Below the pieces are notes generated by a model. It did no database searches, was not told the origin of the DNA, and saw nothing but the letters and a program-made list of their open reading frames with translations. A stretch of 64,000 nucleotides of DNA from Pomphorhynchus laevis. Taxonomy: Eukaryota > Acanthocephala > Palaeacanthocephala > Echinorhynchida > Pomphorhynchidae. The translations under genes and the position numbers were made by a program. Shown here piece by piece: positions 1 through 10,336 of the stretch (the first letter of the stretch is position 1; every line of letters starts with the position of its first letter). The DNA lies in assembly GCA_012934845.2 (NCBI GenBank), contig WNNJ02003746.1, positions 87,537 to 151,536 of the forward strand, read 5' to 3'.

Positions 1-60
1 TTTAATTATAATTTAATCAATTTGATGATAATTAAATATATAATTAAATCAATTACAATC

Positions 61-330
61 TAAATAAAAAAATTCCTTTAAAAGTAAAGTAAATTATTTT
101 AATAAATAAAATTCAATTTTATTTATAAATATTAATTTAAAATCAGGATCCTTAATTAATTTAAATATTTATTCATCACGATGCTCAAATAAGAAAGTAC
201 TTGTTGAACATGTATATTTTAATAAAATCAAAATTTAACTAAGAAATATATCGGCTCATCTCTATGCTAATGTATAAAGGATCACAATTGGAATCCAGTT
301 TTAACTGAGTATTTATTTATAGTTAAACTT
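61..330. repeat. Degenerate interspersed repeat unit outside the left palindrome arm
   Basis: This AT-rich stretch is not unique. Read in reverse complement it matches 5940-6200, including the landmarks GAGCATCGTGATGAGTAAAT and GATCCTGATTTCAAATTAAT and a shared GAGATGAGC segment. The same words recur many times at 5.0-6.2 kb and 7.0-7.8 kb. It therefore belongs to a diverged repeat family that surrounds and partly builds the palindrome. No coding potential is visible in bases 1-330. Confidence 0.6.
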
Positions 331-1436
331 ATTTTCAAGTTTGAAACCAATGATTTAATAGCAAATGTATTTTTTAGATTTATGTATTTTGTATGTTTTT
401 ATCAATCAAATCAGGACGTTCATATAAACATTGAAATTATCTTTTTTAATTGTCTTTAATTTAAATTATCTTTTTTAAATAATTGTTTATTTTTGTAGTT
501 GTGGCCCTTTTTTTAAAGTACTTATTTTGTAAATTATTAAATTATCTTTTGAAAAAAAAATTATTTTAAAAAATCAAATAAGAAAGTAAATGTACTTGTT
601 CAAAATGTATTTTTAATGAAAACAAAATTTAACTTATCTCTATGTTCATATAAACATTTTCACAATTGAAAACTTTGTTTTATATCGATATTTTCTCCAG
701 TATTTGTACTCTAGTATTAGGTATATATCAGATATCTTTTCCAGGTTCAAAACTAAACGTTAACAACGGATCCTCAATATAAACATTAAAAAAATCATTT
801 GATAATTGAATTAATTCATGGAATTAACGCTCTTATTTTACTAACTAAGCGAATAACATCATATTTTCATCATTTTAATAATGACAGAATAGTTTTTCAA
901 TGGCTAAAATAAATCGACTTTTTGAATAGTTTTTTATTGCAGATTTGTTTCGGAATTCAAATAACCCATGAAATTTTATATTTTATATATTCGTACAATT
1001 TTTATTATTTTACATTATAAATAAATTCTTATAGATTTTTAATATTTTTAAAATCTGTAAGAATATAATTGTAAAAGAAGCCGGGTTTTCGTTATTAATT
1101 AAACCAATTTATATTTAAATTTAAATATATTTTTATTTTATTAAATTATTTTTTATCAAGATAAGATATAAGTGCGGTTAATAATTTGCTACGCGAATTA
1201 TTAAATACTTCTCATTGCAGCGCTAATATATCTTTGTATTAACAAAGAGGTTCACCCTAGGCTTAAGTGCTTATAGAGCCGCAGTTTAACCACCGATTCA
1301 GAGCATTTTTAAAAGTCGTTTAAAAAATAAAACAAAAAACAGTAAGGGATTATTCCTTTTTTTTATTTCGTTCATTAAAATTTAGCTGTTAAGTTTGTCA
1401 ATTTTAGCGAGTATATATCAAAATTGTCTTTGATTT
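331..1436. repeat. Left arm of a ~7 kb giant inverted repeat
   Basis: The reverse complement of this arm is found at about 6216-7338. Long stretches are nearly identical: the segment with CCTAGGCTTAAGTGCTTATA near 1257 returns as TATAAGCACTTAAGCCTAGG near 6393. Only scattered mismatches are seen, for example two near 1310, and the match fades at about 331 outward and 1436 inward. The arms are ~1.1 kb and enclose ~4.8 kb. A DNA transposon with very long terminal inverted repeats, a genomic palindrome created by inverted duplication, or an assembly artefact could all produce this. No transposase-like frame was recognised between the arms. Confidence 0.88.
1362..1367 (-). promoter_or_regulatory. 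Candidate poly(A) signal of the palindrome-loop gene
   Basis: On the minus strand this reads AATAAA, about 110 bases downstream of the stop codon at 1477-1479 of the minus-strand gene. It lies inside the left inverted arm, so the arm rather than the loop would supply the 3' end signal. The mirror copy lies near 6300 in the right arm. AATAAA is common by chance in AT-rich DNA, so confidence is limited. Confidence 0.4.
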
Positions 1437-1476
1437 TGAACAAAATTCAACTTTTATTGCTGAAATTATGTTTGTT

Positions 1477-2672
1477 CTAATCTAAGCATTTCATTTTTTT
1501 CCTTGATTCGACTTCTATCCAATCTTTAGCTCGTAATGGACCTAAATAATCGTAATCGCTACAAATTTAGTTTCGCCAAATCTTTTGTTACATACCGTAT
1601 ACGGTATGCTGCTTCCCTTGTTCAAAAATATGTTTTGCGACTGTGTATTGCAGTTGTATGCCGTTAATATTGATTGTCTGGTTCTTTAAATTATTATCAA
1701 AGTATATTCCGCATTTATCATCCATGCATCCAACATAATTATTTATTTCTTTATAGTATATAGCTGATCTGAATTGACTGTGCCAAGTTTAAAAAAAGCA
1801 AACTCACAGGTAAACAGATAATTAGCAGTTACTCACTTGTTAATTGAATTGAAATCTGCCACATTGATAAAGTACGGTGCAATTTCACTTGTATCAGTAG
1901 GGGTTGATTTTATTTTACTACACAGCTGAAAAGAAACAATTTAGTCAATTGGTATTGTTATCCGCTTAGAAGCATTGCATTTACCGCTTTCTGCAGATCA
2001 TCTCTGTAAGCTTCGACGACAGTCGCATTTTCATTGAACCATAGATCGACATAAGTTGCTACATTGTTTGTTCATTTACAGTGAAAATGAATTTATTTAA
2101 TTATTTACCTAAGATATCTGTCAAACATTCATTTCTCTCAGTTACAACCTTGTCCCACTCATCCAGTACTATCAATTCTAAAACAAAAGAAATAGTAATG
2201 CAACTCGTTTATCAGCAGTAACCTGCATTGTGATCGAGCATACCTCCTGTATCGGGAATTGATGATAAATCGATTTCAATATCATTTGTAGCGAAAACTT
2301 TTCTTTGTATAAGTAGTTCTTGCAAGTCCTTGTTAAATTCTTTTACGCATTCTTCACATTTATCTACTCTTTTAGAGTATAATGTAGCATTATAGGCACT
2401 AAGGATGTAAATTCAATAGTCGTTAACTGTCAATTAATTAAGTGCACGTATCGCCAACAATCGACGACTGTATGTTACCTTGAAATGTTATCATATCCGC
2501 CAATTTTGACGTAAAATACAGTGTGCGTTGGATTCCGAGCAATCAAACCGCAAATCTGAAGAAACGAATAATAAAAGAAGAAAAACAGCAACGTTTGAGA
2601 TTACCAATCTCTTCAGGGTATTTTTTAAAACATCAGAATGAACATTAGTCTTAATTTCGACACCCTCAAACT
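1477..2672 (-). CDS. Unknown multi-exon protein, ectodomain-like part (eight exons)
   Basis: Eight exons join in frame with GT-AG introns of 45-80 bp: 2605-2672, 2479-2555, 2244-2398, 2109-2177, 1985-2058, 1837-1925, 1596-1777 and 1477-1541, ending in TAG at 1477-1479. Every junction keeps phase, which is strong evidence for a real spliced gene although no single exon is long. The product is about 259 residues, hydrophilic and moderately charged, with several cysteines (CEECVKEF, VGCMDDKCG) and N-glycosylation sequons (NAT, NQT), so it looks extracellular. It ends with a stretch reading PLRAKDWIEVESR. The first exon begins in phase 1, so upstream exons must exist. The likely leader is at 4016-4314, but the join across the repeat array at 2.7-4.0 kb was not resolved. 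No family was recognised. The gene sits wholly inside the palindrome loop and no broken exon was seen. Confidence 0.72.
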
Positions 2673-2819
2673 CTAAAACAATAATTTTAAGTAAAATTTC
2701 AATATAAAATTTGAACGTGTCTAATAAAAATGTTATTAATCCTCTTTATAATTTGTTAATCCTCTTTATAATTTGATATAAATCCTCTTTTGATAAAATC
2801 CTCTTTATAATTTGCATGC

Positions 2820-3645
2820 ATGTTATCTATAAAACGATAACATGCATTTTATTATCTATAAATTTTCCAACATTAAATGGAAAATTTATAAAAATGTTTG
2901 AATTGGTATTCTGCAATCGGCTGCAAATATACAAAAAATATATAAACACCGTTCGTTAACTTTATATTCATTTGTTTACAACAAACGCATGTGATCTTTC
3001 AACAACTGAATTCAAATAATAATTAATACAAAAAATAAATAAACATCGTTCGTTAACTTTATATTCGTTTGTTTATAATAAACGCACGTCATATTTCAAT
3101 AACTGAATTCAAATGATAATTAACGTAAACAATGAATATAACATTTGAATGTGTCTAATATCACCAAAGTCAGAACATTAAATCAAAAATTTATAAAAAT
3201 GTTTGAATTGGTATTCTGCAATCGGCTGCAAATATACAAAAAATATATAAACACCGTTCGTTAACTTTATATTCATTTGTTTACAACAAACGCATGTGAT
3301 CTTTCAACAACTGAATTCAAATGATAATTAATGTAAACACTGAATATAACATTTGAACGTGTCTAATAACAATGCTTTTATCTCTATTAACATAATCTTC
3401 TTTTAAATTTGCATGCATGCTATTTACAAAATCACCAAAGTCAGAACATTAAATGGAAAATTTATAAAAATGTTTGAATTGGTATTCTGCAATCGGCTGC
3501 AAATATACAAAAAATATATAAACACCGTTCGTTAACTTTATATTCATTTGTTTACAACAAACGCACGTGATCTTTCAACAACTGAATTCAAATGATAATT
3601 AATGTAAACACTGAATATAACATTTGAACGTGTCTAATAATAATG
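2820..3645. repeat. Tandem array of ~265 bp units inside the presumed intron
   Basis: A unit containing AATCGGCTGCAAATATAC, CACCGTTCGTTAACTTTA and CAACAACTGAATTCAAAT occurs near-identically with starts close to 2880, 3190 and 3455, plus a partial copy at ~3020-3165. On the minus (gene) strand each full unit holds an acceptor-like TATATTTGCAG followed by CCGATTGCAGAATACC. Upstream there is a 26-nt segment bounded by TTCAG and GTAAAC, separated from it by a 59-nt intron-sized gap. The array could therefore be duplicated micro-exons or just a repeated intron segment. The sequence alone does not decide. Confidence 0.7.
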
Positions 3646-4015
3646 ATTTATTTTCTATTAGTTTAATTATCATTATTAGTTGCATTTTAAATAAATAATT
3701 GTTTATTTATATAATAAGTAATCGTTTATCCTGAATTACGTGATAAATTTCGAATGTGTCTAATAGTGACGTTGTTTTAGGTCTTGTCATTACTCTATTG
3801 AATATGTTTGGTATATTATCCTAAAGATAGATACAAATAGTGTATATATATTATACAACGCTTTTAAGTCAAAGTTTACATTTTTCTAAAACTATAAGTT
3901 TTTGGAATTTCACAAATAATTTCGATGCACTCATAATCAAATATTTAAAATCTATACATTTTAGATTTAACTTATAGAGAGTAATCTGTATCGAACAAGC
4001 AAATGCAACAAATTA

Positions 4016-4314
4016 CTGACTGATTCCACTTTGTTGAGTGGGGGTTGTAGTCGCTGATGTCGTTGTTGATGATTGATTTGTAAATCCTGTGTTTGATTGT
4101 GGGTTTTGTTGTTCTGGATTGATTGAACTATCCGGCTTACGCAACCCTATTCCAACTATAATAATGATCAGCACGATAATTCCGCCGATAAGCATACTCG
4201 TAAAGCTTTTTTTGGAATATATAGTAAATCATTAAGCAAAAATAATAAGAACAATCGTACTTACAATTTTAACAAGGCTTTTAACAATAAGCGAATTCTT
4301 GCGGATGTTTCCAT
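4016..4314 (-). CDS. Leader exons encoding a signal-anchor and Ser/Thr-rich stalk
   Basis: Exon one (4265-4314) starts with ATG at 4312-4314 and ends in a strong GTAAGT donor. Exon two starts at 4205 after a 59-bp intron, joining in phase 2. The product begins METSARIRLLLKALLKFF, continues through a ~17-residue hydrophobic helix (about residues 22-39, rich in I, L, V and G) and then enters a Gln/Ser/Thr/Asn-rich linker. A short basic N-terminus, one helix and a stalk is the layout of a type II membrane anchor. The frame either stops at 4013-4015, giving a ~80-residue protein, or leaves through the donor GTAATT at 4016 to splice to the ectodomain exons at 1477-2672. The shared strand, phase-compatible introns and missing 5' end of those exons favour one gene. 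A TATA-like box lies ~55 bp upstream. Confidence 0.6.
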
Positions 4315-4366
4315 TTTTCTAATTCAGAAAATCTGTAGTTTCAATGTATTCTCGAGCATTTCGCCG

Positions 4367-4374
4367 TATTTATA
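4367..4374 (-). promoter_or_regulatory. TATA-box-like element upstream of the membrane-anchor exon
   Basis: The minus strand reads CTATAAATACGG here. TATAAATA lies about 53-60 bases upstream of the ATG at 4314, which would put transcription start ~25 bases before the ATG. This is a good TATA consensus at a sensible distance, but AT-rich DNA produces such words by chance. Confidence 0.4.
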
Positions 4375-4619
4375 GAAATATTCTACTCGTGTGTAGATAC
4401 ACATACATGAGTATGTGTACGATTGATAGCGCATATTTCTATAAGCTATTTGTTGCGTTCTCTACAAAGAAATTGAGACACTATAATGAAATAATATTTT
4501 CTACGTTTGAAAATTTGTACTTGGTTATGCGAAATATGAGTAGAGTGTGATAAAATATTAATAATAAAGACTTTTTTAAATCACAAAACATAAATGCAAA
4601 CATAGTTATAGGCCCTTTC

Positions 4620-4872
4620 TTCATGGCCTCAAATCCAGGGGAATCTGAGCCCCCAACCAATCCAACACGCCGCTTTCCGATTGAACCACCTGGGGTCTTT
4701 CACCCCTCGAAGAATCCAATCGGCGCGGACTATGCTAGGTAAACGATAGACGAGAAGCTTAAGAAACCTTAGCCTTTGCTCTGGGGGACGTCCTTTCGAA
4801 AAAAGACTAATCCCGCGATAGCCACGGTGCCCTAAAGGCGCACCTGGGTTGATAAAATATTGAAAAGGAAAC
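4620..4872 (-). repeat. GC-rich SINE-like insert with tRNA-like boxes
   Basis: This ~250 bp block is far richer in GC than its neighbours. On the minus strand it contains GGTGGTTCAATCGGAAAGCG, which resembles the D-arm/A-box of a tRNA, and ~55 bases further GGATTTGAGGCC, a poor match to a B-box. The preceding ~150 bp would then be an unrelated head, so the order differs from a classic tRNA-SINE. It stays open for 81 codons, but the translation resembles nothing known. Other explanations are a tRNA pseudogene inside a larger insert or a transferred fragment. Confidence 0.35.
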
Positions 4873-5019
4873 ATACACAGTGTATGTATAATGTTTTATC
4901 CTGTATTGTTATTCTTCTACAAATAATTGCTTGTTATTCTCAATGGTTGAGAATTATCTGGTTTTTAAGTTCTGATTTCCAAACTTTTCATACTGCGAAT
5001 AGTTTATAATTGTGAACAT

Positions 5020-6215
5020 AAGCATAGAAATGAATTGATATATTTTGCAGTTAAATTTTGTTTTCATTTGATAATTAATACATATTTAACAAGTACATAT
5101 TCTTTCTTATTTGATTTTTTTAAATAAATTTTTTTCAAAAGATAATTTCAATGTTTAGATTAACGTCCTGATTTGATTGATAATAATTTACAAATATATT
5201 TACTATTAAATCATTTATTTTTAGCTTTAAATATGCTATGGGTTTTTAATTGTGATCATGCATATATGAACAAAGAAATGAGTCTATATATTTCTTCTTT
5301 AAATTTTGTTTTCAATTAAAAATACATGTTCAACGAGTACTTTATTATTTGAGCATCGTAATGGGTAAATAATTAATAAAATTCTGATTTCAAATTAATT
5401 AGCAAAGTGTTTTATTTAGTTATTTAGCTATCATTTCGATAAGTGAACAAAGAAATGAGTTGATATATTTCTTCTTTAAATTTTGTATTTATTAAACTAT
5501 ACATTTTCAACAAGTAGATATACTTTCTTATTTGATTTTTTAAAATATCAAAATTTTTTAAAAAGATAATTTCAATGTTTATATGAACGTCCTGATTTGA
5601 TTGATAATAACTTACAAACTACGTAAATCTAAAAAATACATTTGCTATTTAATCATTGGCTTTTAACTTAAAAATAAGTTTAATTATCAGAAAAAATACT
5701 CAGTTAAAACTGCGTTTCTAACTGTAAACCTTTATAAATGAGCATAGAGATGAGCCGATATATTTATTAGTGTAATTTTATTTAAAAATACATTTCGAAC
5801 AAGTTAATATTCTTTCTTATTTGATCTTTTGAAAAATCAAATTATCTTTTAAAAGATACTTTCCATGTTTAGATTAAAGTTCTGATTTTAATATTTTGAC
5901 AAAATACATAAATAATTGAGTTGATATATTTCTTCTTTAAATTTTGTTTTCATCTAAAAGTACTCTCTTATTTGAGCATCGTGATGAGTAAATAATTAAT
6001 AAGATCCTGATTTCAAATTAATATTTAAAAAAATTGAATTTTATTTATTAAAATAATTTACTTTATAACATAATAAAAAATTTGATTTTTTTAATCATTG
6101 GTTTTTAACTTAAAAATAAGTTTAATTATCAGAAAAAGTACTCAGTTAAAACTGGGTTTCCTATTGTGATCCTTTATACATGAGCATAGAGATGAGCTGA
6201 TATATAAAGATGACA
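5020..6215. repeat. Diverged tandem array of ~200-330 bp units
   Basis: Recurring landmarks in the same order include GAGATGAGTTGATATATTTC, ATACATTTTGAACAAGTA-like words, TTTCTTATTTGATTTTTT, and AATTTCAATGTTTATATGAACGTCCTGATTTG. Copies start near 5030, 5260, 5440, 5740 and 5900. The units differ by many substitutions and indels, so the array is old. No frame or RNA gene was seen in it. Its last unit grades into the right inverted arm. Confidence 0.65.
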
Positions 6216-7338
6216 AATAATCAAAGAAGACAATTTTGATAAAATTGTTTCGCTAAAATTGACATTTAAACTTAACAGCTAAATTTTAATGAACGAAATA
6301 AAAAAAAGGAATAATCCCTTACTGTTTTTTGTTTTATTTTTTAAACGATTTGTAAAAATGCTCTGAATCGGTGGTTAAACTGCGGCTCTATAAGCACTTA
6401 AGCCTAGGGTGAACCTCTTTGTTAATACAAAGATATATTAGCGCTGCAATGAGAAGTATTTAATAATTCGCGTAGCAAATTATTAACCGCACTTATATCT
6501 TATCTTGATAAAAAATAATTTAATAAAATAAAAATATATTTAAATTTAAATATAAATTGGTTTAATTAATAACGAAAACCCGGCTTCTTTTACAATTATA
6601 TTCTTACAGATTTTAAAAATATTAAAAATCTATAAGAATTTATTTATAATGTAAAATAATAAAAATTGTACGAATATATAAAATATAAAATTTCATGGGT
6701 TATTTGAATTCCGAAACAAATCTGCAATAAAAAACTATTCAAAAAGTCGATTTATTTTAGCCATTGAAAAACTATTCTGTCATTATTAAAATGATGAAAA
6801 TATGATGTTATTCGCTTAGTTAGTAAAATAAGAGCGTTAATTCCATGAATTAATTCAATTATCAAATGATTTTTTTAATGTTTATATTGAGGATCCGTTG
6901 TTAACGTTTAGTTTTGAACCTGGAAAAGATATCTGATATATACCTAATACTAGAGTACAAATACTGGAGAAAATATCGATATAAAACAAAGTTTTCAATT
7001 GTGAAAATGTTTATATGAACATAGAGATAAGTTAAATTTTGTTTTCATTAAAAATACATTTTGAACAAGTACATTTACTTTCTTATTTGATTTTTTAAAA
7101 TAATTTTTTTTTCAAAAGATAATTTAATAATTTACAAAATAAGTACTTTAAAAAAAGGGCCACAACTACAAAAATAAACAATTATTTAAAAAAGATAATT
7201 TAAATTAAAGACAATTAAAAAAGATAATTTCAATGTTTATATGAACGTCCTGATTTGATTGATAAAAACATACAAAATACATAAATCTAAAAAATACATT
7301 TGCTATTAAATCATTGGTTTTTAACTTAAAAATAAGTT
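6216..7338. repeat. Right arm of the ~7 kb giant inverted repeat
   Basis: This is the reverse complement of 331-1436, with the same landmarks in reversed order: AACTTAACAGCTAAATTTTA near 6262, CACTTAAGCCTAGGGTGAAC near 6397 and AAAGGGCCACAACTAC near 7155. The match ends close to 7338, where a diverged unit of the surrounding repeat family follows. Confidence 0.88.
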
Positions 7339-7760
7339 TGATAAAAAAGAGATGAGCTGATATATTTCTTGTTTACGTTTTTATTAAAAAATACATTTTC
7401 AAAAAGTTGATGTTCTTTCTTATTTGATCGTTTTGAAAAATCAAATTATCTTTGAAAAAACACTTTCCATGTTTAGATTAAAGTTCTGATTTTATTAATA
7501 TTTATTTAGAAATTATATTTGCAATCAAATCATTGGCTTTTATTTTAAAAGGTGTTGAAATACTAAAAGACATAACTAGTTAAAACTGGGTTTTAAATTG
7601 TGAACTTGTATATTTTAGCATAGAGCTGAATTGATATATTTTTGAGTTGAATTTTGTTTTCATTAAAAAATGCATATTCAACAAGTAGATATCCTTTCTA
7701 ATTTGATTTCTTGAAAAATCGATTTTTTTAAAGATAATTTAAAAGTTTAGATTCAAGTTT
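7339..7760. repeat. Further diverged units of the palindrome-associated repeat
   Basis: Two more units carry the words GAGATGAGCTGATATATTTC (near 7350) and AGCATAGAGCTGAATTGATA (near 7617). Each is followed by TTTCTTATTTGAT-like or CTTTCTAATTTGATT-like text. They lie directly outside the right arm, as the unit at 61-330 lies outside the left arm. Confidence 0.5.
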
Positions 7761-7881
7761 TGCTTTATTAATTTTTATTTTAAAAATATATTTAAACTTT
7801 GTTTTTCCGGTAGTTCTGTAATAAATACTGAAACTATGTTTTCTTGATATAACATTATTTTTTCTGCTAATTTTCAAGCAA

Positions 7882-8085
7882 GTTTAATGGATACGTGCCT
7901 GATGATTATGCACTGAGTACTAATATCGGCGCAGGATTATGTTTGTTGGTAGATCGCGTTGCAGCTAGTCCGTGACAATATTCGTACACTAGTTTGCAGG
8001 CACATGTTTAGGATTGAAGCATAGAGCAGGATAACATCCTTACATTTCACAGATTAAAATAAACTGCTCAGGAAATCTATTTTCT
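7882..8085. repeat. Repeat R2, copy 1
   Basis: About 200 bp is shared with 13886-14087 at roughly three quarters identity. Both copies contain ATTCGTACACTAGTTTGCA and CATCCTTACATTTCACAGAT in the same order and orientation. The nature of the repeat is unknown. Both copies flank Penelope-like and Gypsy debris. Confidence 0.6.
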
Positions 8086-9699
8086 TATAATGTAGAATTA
8101 TACATCAAAAAATATTATTAAAATATTAAATCGACACTATATGGATTTTTCGTGTAACGGGATACGAATTATACAGAACCTGTCGTGATATCCGTGAATG
8201 GATACGCGCCCGACTAGTGTTCGCTTTCTGCAGCAAGGGTCTCTCCATTTAGACTGTGTGTATGCAGGTGTACTACGGTACTCAGGATTTATGGAATTCA
8301 ATTTTGCCGTAAAGACATACAGATGAGACGTATACGAGGGAGTGATGCCAAGTTGGAATGATTCTTTTATGTATTTGGAGCATGAATCTACTAAAGAAAG
8401 CAAAGCGACTATTCGTGAGGGGCAATTTGATGATTCTCAATTTTGCGGAGGATCACTTTGGTGATCCACAACAACATTGTATGCGATTAGATCCGAACAA
8501 AGGGTAGGTAATGCATAAGTTATGAATGGGAAATATTTTAATGCCCCCTGCAAAGTACAGCGCTCCTAGGTTAATTTATTTCTATAAAATAATCTCTATA
8601 ACGTCATAAAAGTAATTAGTAGAAATAAATTATTAACATTAATTTTAATAATTACTTATTAATCAGTGAATCAGAATGATACCTGTCGGTTTTTCTTAAT
8701 TTTATTAGATTGAAAACCCTATATTCAGCGACTGAAAATCGAAATTAGTTTCAATTTACAGAACAAATATGTCGTTATCCGAAATATTTTAGCTGAAAAA
8801 TTTAAGAAAAATTATAAATTTACAAAACATAAAGTTTAAATTTATCCTTGACATTTAATGAGGGATTAAGCAACCTCATGGTGATGGCTTCTTTAATAAA
8901 ACGCTTTCCATAATTAATATTCAAATTAATTATTTTAACGTTATTTAATTTGATAGTGACTGATAGCGGCATGATCAGTCACTATCATACTTTTAGCTAG
9001 GTGAAGTATGGGCTTTTATGCTCACAATGCGTGTAATTATTTTTCGACCAGTCTATCGAAAAATAATTTGATCCACTGTCTACTCAGTGGGCCAAAAGGC
9101 TTGTGGACACGTAAAATTTCACCACCTAAATATTATCTCAATGGCCAAGTATAGAGGTAGTTGACAGTGCATGGATTTATAAATTTATTCTTCATTGCTA
9201 TTAATATTACTCATGATATCAATATTACTAATGTATATGCATGGCATTTGGTGAAAAACCTCGAGAAACGCTCTTACATTGTTAGATACTTTAAAATAAA
9301 CATACTTTAATAGAAAATGTTGCGAAAACGATATCATCCTATTTCGTATGATCCGAAGAACATTGAAACACAAGCGTTAATCAAGAGCGTCTAATGACTG
9401 GATTATGATGACCGGATCGTCCAGAACCGATATCTTATTACGTAAAGAATTAGCCACTATTCTCACTTAGAACTGTTATTAAATGATTTTTCTCTTATTC
9501 TAAAACTGTCAATGATAGCTGGCTCGTTGACAAGCTGACAAATTAAGAAAGAAAACTCAAACAAAGGAGTAAACTAAATCTAGTCAAAATTATTATGTAA
9601 GCTAAATGTAATTCAAAGCGCCTCGGAATTCTTCTATGTTCATTCATGCGAATTAGCGCGCTTTTGTCACTAAATAAATTATTCCACTTTTCGTGGAAT
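8086..9699. other. No recognisable gene; AT-rich intergenic DNA
   Basis: Short open stretches at 8137-8403 and 9185-9373 on the minus strand have no recognisable motif or plausible splice context and are probably chance. Apart from the hairpin at 8951-8987, no structured element was identified here. Confidence 0.5.
8951..8987. other. Perfect 14-bp stem hairpin
   Basis: TGATAGTGACTGAT at 8951-8964 is exactly complementary in reverse to ATCAGTCACTATCA at 8974-8987, leaving a 9-base loop. No U-run or gene end is nearby, so no function is assigned. It may be the remnant of a small palindromic element. Confidence 0.6.
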
Positions 9700-9970
9700 A
9701 AATACTGAGATAGTGATTTATACCAGCATTAATTTTGATTAGCACTACATATGAACCTAGATTTTATTGGATTTTTATGTAATTTTGGATTCCAAAATCA
9801 CATAAAATCGCAAGCATTTATATTTACTTAAAAATTTATTTTTTATGTTCTAAAATTTCTTCGTTTAATTAATACTTAAATAGTTTTATATCAGCGTTAT
9901 TTTCGATTGCCTTACAATATTTTTTGAAGTGTGCTTTAATTACTTTAAGTATTTTTTAAAAGCTTGCGTA
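9700..9970 (-). mobile_element. Penelope-like element fragment
   Basis: The segment repeats sequence of the element at 12.5-13.6 kb. The phrases TATACCAGCATTAATTTTGA, CATATGAACCTAGATTTTAT and GAAGTGTGCTTTAATTACTT match 13455-13610, partly in scrambled order. Too little is left to show domains. It lies just beyond R1 copy 1. Confidence 0.55.
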
Positions 9971-10021
9971 ATTGTGCTAAATATGATTTTTTAGATAGTT
10001 TATTTCAATAAGATCTATTTA

Positions 10022-10336
10022 AAATATATCAAATCAGCTAACAGAGTCTACGTATTTAATATAATTAATAATGCTAAATCAAAATTTAATAATTAAATAG
10101 TAAAATAAATAATTGTTATAAGATTTTTTAAAATCTTATAAAAATAAGATTTAAAATAAAAAAAATTGAAATTTAAAATAAGAGTCATTTTTATGAATTG
10201 ACTATAAAATAACATGCGTTGTATCGTAATAAAGATTAGATGTCATCAGGAGGAACTGCTATGCTATCATGATTCGACCCCTAAATCCGCTACCCAACAT
10301 AGCAGCGGGGTCAAATACGCGTTAAGGACGTTGTTT
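10022..10336 (-). repeat. Repeat R1, copy 1
   Basis: R1 is a ~320 bp repeat that begins AATCAGCTAAC-GAGTCTACG and ends near TTAAGGACGT. Other copies start near 12178, 25522 and 42475. All three complete copies keep a hairpin: here CTGCTATG (10256-10263) pairs with CATAGCAG (10298-10305). Two R1 copies flank the Gypsy remnant as LTRs would. Two R1 copies also continue directly into Penelope-like sequence on the minus strand, as a 3' end or pLTR would. Which element R1 belongs to is unresolved. Confidence 0.7.

Noticed and set aside
4344-4550. 68-codon plus-strand frame divergent to the membrane-anchor exon
   Set aside because: No recognisable motif, AT-driven composition, and it overlaps the likely promoter of the minus-strand gene.
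4697-4708. Functional tRNA gene
   Set aside because: Only the D-arm-like word is convincing. The anticodon and T arms do not form a cloverleaf by eye.
4780-4830. Hammerhead ribozyme in the SINE-like block, as in schistosome SM-alpha elements
   Set aside because: CGAAA occurs but no CUGANGA core at a workable distance was found.
4629-4874. 81-codon frame in the GC-rich block
   Set aside because: It coincides with the SINE-like insert. The translation has no domain and openness follows from higher GC.
8137-8403. 88-codon minus-strand frame
   Set aside because: No homology recognised and no splice context. It lies in repeat-rich DNA next to R2.
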